A DNA stretch of 64,000 nt. Origin: Halomonas eurihalina (GTDB lineage: Bacteria; Pseudomonadota; Gammaproteobacteria; Pseudomonadales; Halomonadaceae). The notes under the pieces are model-generated. The model saw nothing but the letters and a program-made list of their open reading frames with translations, was not told the DNA's origin and made no database searches. A program made the position numbers and the translations under genes. The stretch is from assembly GCF_008274785.1 (NCBI RefSeq), contig NZ_VTPU01000012.1:62001-126000 (forward strand), in the 5' to 3' direction. Below are positions 8,322 through 18,346 of this stretch, piece by piece. The stretch's first letter is position 1. Each line of letters begins with the position of its first letter.

Positions 8322-9616
8322 CACTGATCGACAGCGCCGTTCTGTTCGGCACGTTCTTTCTGCTTCTCGCGCTCGGCTTGCCCATTGTCTTCGCTATCGG
8401 TATCGCCTCGCTCGTCTCGATCGCGACCAGCTTTGCCCTGCATGACGCTGCCCTCATTGTCTCCCAGCGGATGCTGAGCGGGCTCGACAGTTTCACCCTG
8501 CTGGCGATTGCTTTCTTCATTCTCGCGGGGGCGTTGATGAACCGCGGTGGCATTGCCATTCGCCTGATAGACCTGGCGCGCTTGATCGTCGGGCGGCTGC
8601 CCGGGAGTCTTGCCCACTGCAATGTGGTGGCGAACATGCTGTTCGGCGCGATCTCCGGCTCTGCTGTTGCCTCGTGCGCGGCGGTGGGGAGCGTCATGAC
8701 GCCGCTTCAGAGGCGCGAGGGCTACGATCGGGGCTACGCCGCCGCGGTCAACATCGCGTCGAGCCCGGCGGGACTGCTGATTCCACCGAGCTCGACTTTC
8801 ATCGTCTACTCGCTCGTCTCCGGCGGCACCTCCATTGCCGCGCTCTTCCTTGCGGGCTACTTGCCGGGACTGATGATGGGGCTCGGGCTCATGCTCGTCG
8901 CAGGGATCATCGCCAAGTGGCGGGGCTATAGCGCGGATGTGGCGGAGCGCCAGCCGATCCTGCCCACGCTGCTCCACGCCCTGCCTTCGGTTCTGCTGAT
9001 GGTGATCGTCATCGGCGGTATCGTCGCGGGCATCTTCACGGCTACGGAAGCCTCGGCGATCGCGGTGATCTACACCTTGATTCTCACCATGGCGATCTAC
9101 CGCACAATCACTTTCAGGGCGCTCCCGGCGATTGTGCTGGAAGCGGCGATGACCACTGCCATCGTGCTGCCGCTCATCTCGGTTTCCGGCGCGATGTCGT
9201 GGGCGATGTCGCTGGAGAGCATCCCGCAACAGATTTCTGAAGCGCTGCTCTCGCTCTCCGATAATCCGCTGGTCATCCTCCTGCTGATCAACCTGATCCT
9301 GCTCGCTATCGGCATGTTCATGGACATCACGCCGGCACTGCTGATCTTCACGCCGATCTTTCTGCCTATCGTCACGCAGTTCGGCATGGATCCGGTTCAC
9401 TTCGGTGTGCTGATGGCGTTCAATCTGTGTATCGGCATCTGTACCCCGCCAGTGGGTAGTGCGCTTTTTGTCGGCAGCTCCATCGCCGGTGTCTCCATCA
9501 GTCGTGTGGTGGTCCCGCTATTACCGATGTTCGTCGCGCTCTTCTTGATGCTGATGGCGATTACCTACCTGCCCCAGATCAGTCTCTTTCTTCCCAATCT
9601 GCTGCTCGGCGATTGA
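8318..9616 (+). CDS. TRAP transporter large permease (DctM family)
   Basis: A 432-residue protein with about a dozen hydrophobic segments across its length, the ion-coupled channel subunit of a TRAP transporter. Family signatures include MLFGAISGSAVASCAAVGSVM, IPPSS near the middle and the C-terminal GICTPPVGSALF. It overlaps DctQ by 4 bp. It is followed 23 bp later by the GH31 glycosidase, which very likely shares its mRNA. Uptake would be driven by a Na+ or H+ gradient, as usual for TRAP systems. Confidence 0.92.
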   Translation: MTLIDSAVLFGTFFLLLALGLPIVFAIGIASLVSIATSFALHDAALIVSQRMLSGLDSFTLLAIAFFILAGALMNRGGIAIRLIDLARLIVGRLPGSLAHCNVVANMLFGAISGSAVASCAAVGSVMTPLQRREGYDRGYAAAVNIASSPAGLLIPPSSTFIVYSLVSGGTSIAALFLAGYLPGLMMGLGLMLVAGIIAKWRGYSADVAERQPILPTLLHALPSVLLMVIVIGGIVAGIFTATEASAIAVIYTLILTMAIYRTITFRALPAIVLEAAMTTAIVLPLISVSGAMSWAMSLESIPQQISEALLSLSDNPLVILLLINLILLAIGMFMDITPALLIFTPIFLPIVTQFGMDPVHFGVLMAFNLCIGICTPPVGSALFVGSSIAGVSISRVVVPLLPMFVALFLMLMAITYLPQISLFLPNLLLGD

Positions 9617-9639
9617 GTCGCCCCAACACCGAGGTCTGC

Positions 9640-12009
9640 ATGCGTTTTCTCTCCGATTGGTCGCTGGAAGCGGTCGACCCTGACAGGCTCGTGCTGAATG
9701 CTGGCGACCGGAAAGTCGTCGTCTTCGTGTTCGGCGAGACGCTCTTTCGTATCTTCGTTTACCGTCACGACATGCCTCGCCCCACGCGTACCTGGTCGAT
9801 CGACCCAGACGGTACGCTCGCCTGGGAAGGGCGCGAGCGCCTCTCGGGCGAGGGCTTCACGCCTCCGGCGTGGCGTCTGACGGAGCATGAGGACGGCATC
9901 AGTGTGGAGAGCGAGCGTCTGAAGCTCGTCATCGCTCGGCCGTTCAAGCTGAGCTGGTACGCGCTAACCGACGGCGAGTGGACACCGATCGCCGAGGATC
10001 GTCCCACCGGCGGCGTGGCAGTGGCGCGGCGCGGTAACGGTGTCGAGCACTATCTGAGACGCTACGACGACGAGCGCTACTACGGGCTCGGCGAGAAGAG
10101 CGGCGATCTGGAGCGCTCGGAGCGGCGCTTTGAAATGCGCACTCTCGACGCCATGGGATATCGCGCCGAGACCACTGACCCACTCTATAAGCACGTACCA
10201 TTCACCATTACCCGGCGCGGTGACGGCCTCGCCTACGGGCTCTTCTACGACAATCTTGCCACTTCGCGGATCGATCTCGGTAACGAACTCGACAACTACC
10301 ATGCGCCCTACCGCGCGTTTCGTGCCGAGGATGGCGATCTCGATCTCTGGTTTATGCTCGGCGAGCGCGTGCTAGACGTGGTCAAGGAATTTACCCGGCT
10401 CACCGGTGGCGTTGCCTTCGGACCGAAGTGGTCTTTCGGTTACTCCGGCTCGACGATGCACTATACCGATGCCCCCAATGCACAGGAGCGACTCGGGGAG
10501 TTCATCACGCTTTGCAGAGAACACGATATTCCGTGCGACTCGTTTCAGCTCTCCTCGGGTTACTCCTCTATCGGCGACAAGCGCTACGTATTCACCTGGA
10601 ACCGCGACAAGGTTCCCGACCCAGCAGCGATGGTGAAAGCGTTTCGCGAGGCGGGCATGCACCTGATCGCCAATATCAAGCCGTGTCTTCTTACCGATCA
10701 CCCAGCGTACGACGATGCGGCCGAGAGGCGACTCTTTGTCACCGATTCCGACACCGGCGACGCGGAAGTGTCACCGTTCTGGGATGCCAACGGTTCGCAC
10801 TTGGACTTCACCCGACAGGCGACGGTCGACTGGTGGAAGGGCAACGTGGACGAAAAACTCCTCGCGCTCGGCATCGACAGCACCTGGAACGACAACAACG
10901 AGTTCGAGATCGTGGATCGCGAGGCGCGACTCGACGGCTTTGGTGACCCGCTTCCGGCTTCGGTGGCCAAGCCCGTGCTTTCACTGTTGATGGTGAGAGC
11001 TTCACAGGAGGCACAGCTCGCGCACGCTCCCTCGCGCCGGCCATTTCTGATTACTCGTTCCGGCGGGCCGGGGCTTCAGCGCTACGCGCAGACCTGGTCC
11101 GGTGACAACCGCACCGAATGGCCGACGCTTCGCTACAACCAGCGCATGGGACTCGGACTTGCGCTGAGCGGCATCTCCAACGTCGGCCACGACGTGGGCG
11201 GGTTCTCCGGTCCGCGCCCCGACCCCGAGCTCTTCGTGCGTTGGGTACAGAATGGGGTCATGCATCCACGCTTCACCATCCACTCCTGGAACGACGACGG
11301 GACGGTCAACGAGCCCTGGATGTACCCCGAGGTGCTCGACGCCGTTCGCGATGCGATCCGCCTGCGCTACCGGCTGCTGCCCTATCTCTACACCGTGGCG
11401 TGGCGCGCCCACACTGAACTCGAACCGATGATCCGCCCCACCTTTCTCGATCACGAGGACGATCCAGCGACTTTCGAGGAAAACGACGAGTTCCTGCTTG
11501 GCGAGGAGCTTCTGGTGGCGACGGTGGTGGAGCCGGGCGCACGAACGCGGCAACTGCACCTGCCGGACAATGGCTGCGGCTGGTATGCCTTCGAGGGAGG
11601 AGCCTGGCTAGCGGGTGGGCGCGAACTCGTCGTCGACGCACCGCTCGAGCATTTGCCGCTATTCGTGCGGGCCGGCGGGATTGTTGCTACCTCCGACCGG
11701 CTTGCTCACGTCGACCCGGCACAGGATGACGTACGGGCGCTTCGGATCTATCCGTTCGTGGAAAGCGGGTCGCGCACGGTGCTTCTCTTCGATGACGACG
11801 GCGAGAGCACCCTTGGCGAAGGCGGGGGAACGCTCGTTACGCACGTCACGCTCAGTTGCGACGCCAAAGCGATTCGCCTCGACTGGCAGCATGAGGGTGA
11901 CTACCGACCCGCCTACCAGGGTTTTCGTATAGAGCTTCCCTCCGGCGACCCTCGACCGCTGTACGTCAATGGCTGCAAGGTTGCGCCGGGGGAGAGCTGC
12001 CCACTCTGA
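9640..12009 (+). CDS. Glycoside hydrolase family 31 (alpha-glucosidase/alpha-xylosidase type)
   Basis: A 789-residue GH31 enzyme with an N-terminal beta-sandwich, a central TIM barrel and a C-terminal beta domain. The nucleophile is Asp418 in STWNDNNE and the acid/base is Asp489 in TWSGDN. Both lie at positions close to those of E. coli YicI (416/482). The ATG at 9640 has GAGG 5 nt upstream; an in-frame TTG overlapping the DctM stop is less likely. There is no signal peptide, so it acts in the cytoplasm on an imported alpha-glycoside. Coupling to a TRAP transporter is unusual, since ABC or PTS/MFS porters are commoner partners. The substrate is unknown; a halophile osmolyte such as a glucosylglycerol-type compound is speculation. 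Leucine is coded by CTC/CTT more often than in neighbouring core genes. Confidence 0.9.
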   Translation: MRFLSDWSLEAVDPDRLVLNAGDRKVVVFVFGETLFRIFVYRHDMPRPTRTWSIDPDGTLAWEGRERLSGEGFTPPAWRLTEHEDGISVESERLKLVIARPFKLSWYALTDGEWTPIAEDRPTGGVAVARRGNGVEHYLRRYDDERYYGLGEKSGDLERSERRFEMRTLDAMGYRAETTDPLYKHVPFTITRRGDGLAYGLFYDNLATSRIDLGNELDNYHAPYRAFRAEDGDLDLWFMLGERVLDVVKEFTRLTGGVAFGPKWSFGYSGSTMHYTDAPNAQERLGEFITLCREHDIPCDSFQLSSGYSSIGDKRYVFTWNRDKVPDPAAMVKAFREAGMHLIANIKPCLLTDHPAYDDAAERRLFVTDSDTGDAEVSPFWDANGSHLDFTRQATVDWWKGNVDEKLLALGIDSTWNDNNEFEIVDREARLDGFGDPLPASVAKPVLSLLMVRASQEAQLAHAPSRRPFLITRSGGPGLQRYAQTWSGDNRTEWPTLRYNQRMGLGLALSGISNVGHDVGGFSGPRPDPELFVRWVQNGVMHPRFTIHSWNDDGTVNEPWMYPEVLDAVRDAIRLRYRLLPYLYTVAWRAHTELEPMIRPTFLDHEDDPATFEENDEFLLGEELLVATVVEPGARTRQLHLPDNGCGWYAFEGGAWLAGGRELVVDAPLEHLPLFVRAGGIVATSDRLAHVDPAQDDVRALRIYPFVESGSRTVLLFDDDGESTLGEGGGTLVTHVTLSCDAKAIRLDWQHEGDYRPAYQGFRIELPSGDPRPLYVNGCKVAPGESCPL

Positions 12010-12035
12010 GGTCTGGTAGTGCGCCGGGAGCTGTC

Positions 12036-12210
12036 AGTCGTAAGCTGGAAGAACGCCCGGACGTTGTCCGGGCTGGAAGCCTGAAGAACGCGGCTACGCC
12101 GCTGGAAGCAACTCAGCTGCGAGATACGGGAAACGAGCCACGAACATCAACCCCGGTTCCGAGCAACTCGTTGCTTGCCGCTCGTATCTCGTGTCCCGCC
12201 GCTCGTATGC
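12036..12210. repeat. Intergenic region of short palindromes and repeated CTGGAAG motifs
   Basis: The 208 bp between the GH31 gene and glnK hold no ORF but several hairpins. CCCGGAC/GTCCGGG is around 12056-12072 and GCGGC/GCCGC around 12090-12102. Also present are AGCAAC/GTTGCT near 12162-12175, and GAGATACG near 12121 facing CGTATCTC near 12183. GCTGGAAG recurs around 12044, 12072 and 12101. This looks like a REP-type intergenic repeat, which may also act as a transcript end for the convergent flanking genes. Confidence 0.6.
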
Positions 12211-12217
12211 CTTTCGC

Positions 12218-12613
<396 letters not shown>

Positions 12614-12650
12614 TCATTGTGACAGAGCATACACCCGCAGCGAATAGAAT

Positions 12651-12675
12651 AAAAAAAGGCCCCCTTGCGGGGGCC
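12651..12675 (-). terminator. Intrinsic terminator after amtB
   Basis: On the minus strand GGCCCCC-GCAA-GGGGGCC (stem 12658-12664 with 12669-12675) is followed directly by seven T residues (12657-12651). It lies 36 bp beyond the amtB stop and separates amtB from the downstream P-II gene. Confidence 0.92.
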
Positions 12676-12710
12676 AAGTAGGAGCACGCCAGCTCACTCG
12701 GGAGGTCGCC

Positions 12711-13952
<1,242 letters not shown>

Positions 13953-13997
13953 GACGAATGTCTCCGTATCGGGAACAGGCAGGAAGGCGGTCGGCGA

Positions 13998-14438
<441 letters not shown>

Positions 14439-14628
14439 TCATGAACCTGTGCCTGGCGTGAGGTGTCGCTGAGCAAGGAAAGTGCAATGCGGGGCCAGCG
14501 CATGCACAGGATTGGTGCCTGGGTGGCGGCGCCATGCCCCAGAAGGTGGCAAGCGTAAGGAATGCGGCGAGGAGCCGCCTTGCGTATCCTGTCGGTAGGT
14601 TTTCCACAATACGTTCAGGAGAGTCAGC

Positions 14629-14973
14629 ATGGTCAGCCAGGACCGCATCAGCCGCTTGGCCCAGCAGATCGGGGAGCGCCTGCAAGGTGCCTCCCAGGCC
14701 CCGGAAGAGGTGCAGAAAGGGGTGCAGCAGGTGGTGAAGGGCGCCTTCGACCGCCTCGAGCTCGTCTCGCGGGAGGATTTCGACATCCTCATGGATGTCC
14801 TGCAGCGCACACGCGGTCGGGTCGAAGCCCTCGAGAAACAGGTCGCCGCCCTGGAAGAGGCTCTGGACGCTTCCGCCGCCGTCACCGATGAAGATGCCGA
14901 AGAAGTCCGGGAAGCCGAGGTGGGCAGCGACTCCCCCGAGGAAGACGCCGGCGCCGGAGAGACCGGACGGTGA
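14629..14973 (+). CDS. ubiK: Ubiquinone biosynthesis accessory factor UbiK (YqiC/BMFP family)
   Basis: A 114-residue, mostly helical protein. It starts with a RISRLAQQIGERL amphipathic segment and ends with a coiled-coil region (SREDFDILMDVLQRTRGRVEALEKQVAALEE) followed by an acidic tail. This is the classic layout of the membrane-fusogenic BMFP/UbiK family, which helps the Ubi protein complex and lipid intermediates assemble. The start is the ATG after CAGGAGAG. It is followed by comM, as is common in gammaproteobacteria. The Asp/Glu-rich C-terminal 30 residues fit a halophile. Confidence 0.88.
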   Translation: MVSQDRISRLAQQIGERLQGASQAPEEVQKGVQQVVKGAFDRLELVSREDFDILMDVLQRTRGRVEALEKQVAALEEALDASAAVTDEDAEEVREAEVGSDSPEEDAGAGETGR

Positions 14974-14994
14974 AATACCGGGCGTGCTTCGTGT

Positions 14995-15049
14995 CACTGG
15001 TCTAGCCTGAGAAAGCGAGACAAGGAAGTCTCACCTAGAAGGCACAGTG
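14995..15049. repeat. Imperfect inverted repeat between ubiK and comM
   Basis: Three nested arm pairs face each other. CACTG (14995-14999) pairs with CAGTG (15045-15049), TCTAG (15001-15005) with CTAGA (15035-15039), and TGAGA (15008-15012) with TCTCA (15029-15033). The structure would form in the comM leader about 17 nt before the start codon. There is no T-run, so it does not look like a simple terminator. Confidence 0.5.
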
Positions 15050-15065
15050 GCGCGAGGGAACGCCG

Positions 15066-16571
15066 ATGACGCTGGCGATCATTCGCACCCGGGCGGGCCT
15101 TGGCCTGGAGGCGCCCGAGGTGCTTGTCGAGGTACACCTGGCCAACGGCTTGCCCGGCATCACGCTGGTCGGGCTGCCTGAAACCGCCGTCAAGGAAAGC
15201 CGGGAGAGGGTGCGCAGCGCCCTGGTCAATGCCGGCTTCGAGTTTCCGCTGCGGCGAATCACCCTGAATCTGGCGCCCGCTGATCTTCCCAAGGACGGTG
15301 GTCGCTTTGATCTCCCCATCGCACTGGGGCTGCTGGTCGCTTCTGGACAGATTCCGCCCGAGGCTCTGGCCGAGGTGGAGTGCGTGGGCGAACTGGCGTT
15401 GGATGGCGGCCTGCGCCCCGCGAGCGGGGTGCTACCGCTGGCCATGGCCACGCGGCAAGCGGGGCGGCGCTTGATCGTGCCGCGTGCCAACGCCGACGAA
15501 GCGGCCCTGGCTGGTGATCTGGAGGTCCTGCCCGCCGAACATCTGCTGGAGGTGGTGGCCCATCTTCTCGGGCAGGAACCCATTGCTGCGCATCGGCTAC
15601 AGGCGCCGCCGCGGTGCGATACTGCCGACCCGGACCTGCGCGAGGTGAGGGGGCAGCACCAGGCGCGTCGTGCCCTGGAGATCGCGGCGGCGGGAGGGCA
15701 CAACCTGCTGTTTGCCGGCCCGCCCGGCACCGGCAAGACCATGCTGGCCAGTCGTCTGCCCGGCATCCTGCCGCCGCTCGGCGAGGACGAGGCCCTGGAA
15801 GTGGCGGCGGTACGTTCGGTCAGTGGATTGCCGCTGGCCGAGCAGTGGGGGCGTCGTCCCTTTCGAACCCCACATCACACTGCGAGTGCCGTAGCCCTGG
15901 TCGGCGGCGGCTCACGCCCCAAGCCGGGGGAGATCTCCCTGGCGCATCATGGCGTGTTGTTTCTCGACGAACTGCCGGAGTTCTCGCGGCAGGTTCTGGA
16001 AGTGATGCGCGAGCCCATGGAGTCCGGACAGATCCATATTGCCCGCGCCAACCACGAGCGTCGCTACCCGGCGCGCTTCCAGCTAGTGGCGGCAATGAAT
16101 CCCTGCCCCTGTGGTCATCTCGGCGATCCGCGCCAGGCCTGCCATTGCACGGCCGCCCAGATCCAGCGCTATCAGGCGCGACTGTCGGGCCCCTTGCTGG
16201 ATCGCATCGACCTGCAGGTGGAAGTGCCGGCCCTGCCGGCGGAACAGTTGACCTCGCGGGAGTCGGGAGAGGATTCGGCGACGGTACGCGAACGGGTCCT
16301 GGCGGCGCGTGAGCGCCAATGGTCGAGAGGAGCGCTCAACGCCTACCTGGCGGGCCCCGACCTGGAGGCCGCTTGCGCGCTGGGTGCCGATGACCGCGCC
16401 TGGCTCGCCGAAGTGCTGGAGCGACTGCAGCTTTCGGCACGTGCCTTCCATCGCGTGCTCCGGGTGGCCCTGACCCTCGCCGACCTGGCCGGTGCGCCCA
16501 AGCCGGGCCGCGACCATCTCATCGAGGCCATTGGGTATCGGCAGCTCGACCGTTTGCTCAAGGGCAGTTGA
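15066..16571 (+). CDS. comM: ComM/YifB-family Mg chelatase-like AAA+ ATPase
   Basis: A 501-residue protein with an N-terminal Lon-protease-like S5 fold domain, then an AAA+ module and a C-terminal Mg-chelatase-like domain. Walker A is GPPGTGKTM at about residue 218. The zinc-type cysteine cluster NPCPCGHLGD...C.C, and LLDRIDLQVEVP, are family signatures. ComM is a hexameric helicase that promotes branch migration during natural transformation. It is also conserved in many bacteria not known to be competent. It lies 92 bp after ubiK with a hairpin-prone leader. Confidence 0.93.
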   Translation: MTLAIIRTRAGLGLEAPEVLVEVHLANGLPGITLVGLPETAVKESRERVRSALVNAGFEFPLRRITLNLAPADLPKDGGRFDLPIALGLLVASGQIPPEALAEVECVGELALDGGLRPASGVLPLAMATRQAGRRLIVPRANADEAALAGDLEVLPAEHLLEVVAHLLGQEPIAAHRLQAPPRCDTADPDLREVRGQHQARRALEIAAAGGHNLLFAGPPGTGKTMLASRLPGILPPLGEDEALEVAAVRSVSGLPLAEQWGRRPFRTPHHTASAVALVGGGSRPKPGEISLAHHGVLFLDELPEFSRQVLEVMREPMESGQIHIARANHERRYPARFQLVAAMNPCPCGHLGDPRQACHCTAAQIQRYQARLSGPLLDRIDLQVEVPALPAEQLTSRESGEDSATVRERVLAARERQWSRGALNAYLAGPDLEAACALGADDRAWLAEVLERLQLSARAFHRVLRVALTLADLAGAPKPGRDHLIEAIGYRQLDRLLKGS

Positions 16572-16589
16572 GAGGGTATTTACAAATTA

Positions 16590-16650
16590 CGGTGCTCGCT
16601 CATACGGCGTTGAAATTCGGCTCGAAGTGCTCATTTCGTGCGGCTGTTTA
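16590..16650. repeat. Dispersed intergenic repeat, copy 1
   Basis: The gap after comM contains GCTCGCTCATACGGCGTT followed by GAAATT. Nearly the same string occurs between thiS and thiG (around 21730: GCTCGGTTAATACGGCGTT followed by AAAAATT). Both copies lie in non-coding sequence next to gene ends, which suggests a family of dispersed intergenic elements. Confidence 0.5.
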
Positions 16651-17130
16651 TAACGCGGTAGCGTCGAGGGCGCCGTCGATATGGGCTTGCCATAGCGCCT
16701 GTTCACTGCCGGGGCGGCGCAGGGTCAGGGTCAAGCGGTAGGGCAGCAGTACGCGGTCGGAGAGTTGCAGGCGTGGCGCCGAGGCGTTCAGGCGACTGTC
16801 CAGGCGCCATTGGTTGCGCCCTGCGTCGGCCAGGGCGGGGCGCCAGTCAAGCACCTGGGGACCGTCGTCGAGCCCGAGCAGGGCGCGGGTCAGGCTTTCC
16901 ATCAGCCGCTCATCGGAGAGGCCCAGGTCGGGGTCGATCTCCGGCATGGCCAGCAGCAGTACCTGGTCGGTGGCGGGTGTGGGCAGGTTCGGTGAGGCGG
17001 CCACCTGCTCAGCGGCGCGCTCGCTGAGCCCGAATAGCGCCTGTCGCACGGTCTTGGGGCGTTCCGGGGCGGCGGCGCAGCCGGCGATGACGAACAACAG
17101 TACCAGAAGCGCCAGGGTGCGTACGTTCAT
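16648..17130 (-). CDS. Small lipoprotein, LpoB-like in its C-terminal half
   Basis: A 160-residue protein with a lipoprotein signal peptide: a short N-region, a hydrophobic core and the lipobox VIAG-Cys18. The C-terminal part (LSDRVLLPYRLTLTLRRPGSEQALWQ) has the pattern seen in LpoB/YcfM-type and similar envelope lipoproteins, where a YxLxLTL...W strand pair is conserved. The resemblance is weak and no function is assigned. The ATG overlaps the stop of the upstream hydrolase gene (ATGA), so the two are co-translated. Anchoring in the outer membrane is expected because residue +2 is Ala, not Asp. Confidence 0.75.
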   Translation of the reverse strand: MNVRTLALLVLLFVIAGCAAAPERPKTVRQALFGLSERAAEQVAASPNLPTPATDQVLLLAMPEIDPDLGLSDERLMESLTRALLGLDDGPQVLDWRPALADAGRNQWRLDSRLNASAPRLQLSDRVLLPYRLTLTLRRPGSEQALWQAHIDGALDATAL

Positions 17131-18107
17131 AAGCAGTGACGCCTTTCGGGAGGCAGGGCCTCGAAACCTTCCTCCAGATCGGCGAGGAAGCGCGCCAGAT
17201 CCGCGAACAGGGCGCGGCGTATCGATTCGGCTTCGTTGACCAGGTGGTGGCGAGCCTCGGGATGGCGGCATATTTCGGCGTTGGGGAACTTGCGGTCGAG
17301 CACGTCGAGGTTCCATTCCCAGTCCACGGTTGAATCCTGTTCGCCTTGAAGGATGAGGGTCGGCACGCGGCTGGGCGGCAAGGCCAGCAGGCGCGGCATC
17401 CAGCGACGCATGGCATCGACCCATTCCATGGCCAGCCGGTCCGGCTGCAGTGGGTCGCCTTCACGCAGGAAGGCGGCGAAGTCGCTATCGGTGGAGTTCT
17501 CGCGGAAGCGGCGTGGCACCGAGCGCACGAAAGGGCCCACCAGCCGGTGCAACCAGCTGGACTGGGACCAGCCCCAGGGGCGCACCAACGGGGCCAGCAG
17601 GGCGAGGCCCTGCCAGTAGCCGTTATCGCCTCGCGTGAGGGCGTCGGTGGCGAGGATCGCCGCTCCAGTGCTCTGGCCGATCCCGACCCAGGGAGGGGCG
17701 ACCAGCTCGCGCGCTTCGAGCTCATGACGCAGGTCGTTCAGGCAGGCGCCGTATTCGTCGAAGTCGCCGATGGAGGCACGTGGGCCGCTGGAAAGGCCAT
17801 GACCGGGGAGGTCCCACAGCACCACGCGCCAGTTGCGTTCCAGCAGGCATTCGAGCAGATGGCGATAGAGCCCCAGGTGATCGTAGTAGCCATGCACGAC
17901 CCAGACCGTGCCAATAGGGTCCCGGGGGGTCCATACCTGGGTCCAGAGCCGGAAGCCGTGAGCATCTACATAGCCCACGTGCAGGTCCATCGTCCCGGCG
18001 AGCAATGGGCTCAGGCCATAATGGTCCAGGTAGTGTTTCAGGGCCTGGCTGGCCTGCTCGACCGGTGCCAGGGGGCCGAGTTCCTGTAGGGGAGTGAAGT
18101 CGCTCAT
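17127..18107 (-). CDS. Alpha/beta hydrolase, lysophospholipase/monoacylglycerol lipase type
   Basis: A 326-residue serine hydrolase. It has the oxyanion-hole HGYYDH, the nucleophile elbow GQSTG, a late Asp in LQGEQDSTVDW and His in ARHHLVNE. This fits the Hydrolase_4 (PldB-like) group. The reading frame is open further upstream, but the ATG at 18107 is preceded by AGAGGA and gives the family's normal start, so it is preferred. There is no signal peptide. It overlaps the lipoprotein gene by 4 bp. The pair may act in membrane lipid turnover, as inference from the family. Confidence 0.85.
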   Translation of the reverse strand: MSDFTPLQELGPLAPVEQASQALKHYLDHYGLSPLLAGTMDLHVGYVDAHGFRLWTQVWTPRDPIGTVWVVHGYYDHLGLYRHLLECLLERNWRVVLWDLPGHGLSSGPRASIGDFDEYGACLNDLRHELEARELVAPPWVGIGQSTGAAILATDALTRGDNGYWQGLALLAPLVRPWGWSQSSWLHRLVGPFVRSVPRRFRENSTDSDFAAFLREGDPLQPDRLAMEWVDAMRRWMPRLLALPPSRVPTLILQGEQDSTVDWEWNLDVLDRKFPNAEICRHPEARHHLVNEAESIRRALFADLARFLADLEEGFEALPPERRHCL

Positions 18108-18244
18108 CGCATCCTCTGCTGTGCCCGCCCATGCTAGCGTCATGGCAGCGATGGGGCCAGACATGATATCGAGGGAAAAGTGGCGGCCGCGTCTCGTCAT
18201 TTGGTCGATATCGCGGCGGGACGCGCCTTCTCTGGCTTTACATG

Positions 18245-18259
18245 TGGAATGATTTTCCA
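18245..18259. promoter_or_regulatory. IclR-type operator candidate upstream of malate synthase
   Basis: The 15-mer TGGAATGATTTTCCA sits inside the longer palindrome TGTGGAA-N5-TTCCACA (18243-18261). It matches the E. coli IclR consensus as I recall it (TGGAAATNATTTCCA) at 12 of 14 defined positions with identical spacing. It lies 88 bp before glcB. IclR controls glyoxylate-shunt genes in enterics, so the context fits. Confidence 0.5.
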
Positions 18260-18346
18260 CAAAATTATTAGCGAGCAGTCACCCTTCGCTGTCCGGCCGC
18301 TCGGTGCCAGGGGGCGCCGAACTGCCACGCATAAGGAGAACGACCC

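Noticed and set aside
14483..14497. Second sigma54-like site TGGCCCCGCATTGCA upstream of glnK
   Set aside because: The GG and GC elements are one base too close for sigma54 recognition; the site at 14401-14415 has the correct spacing.
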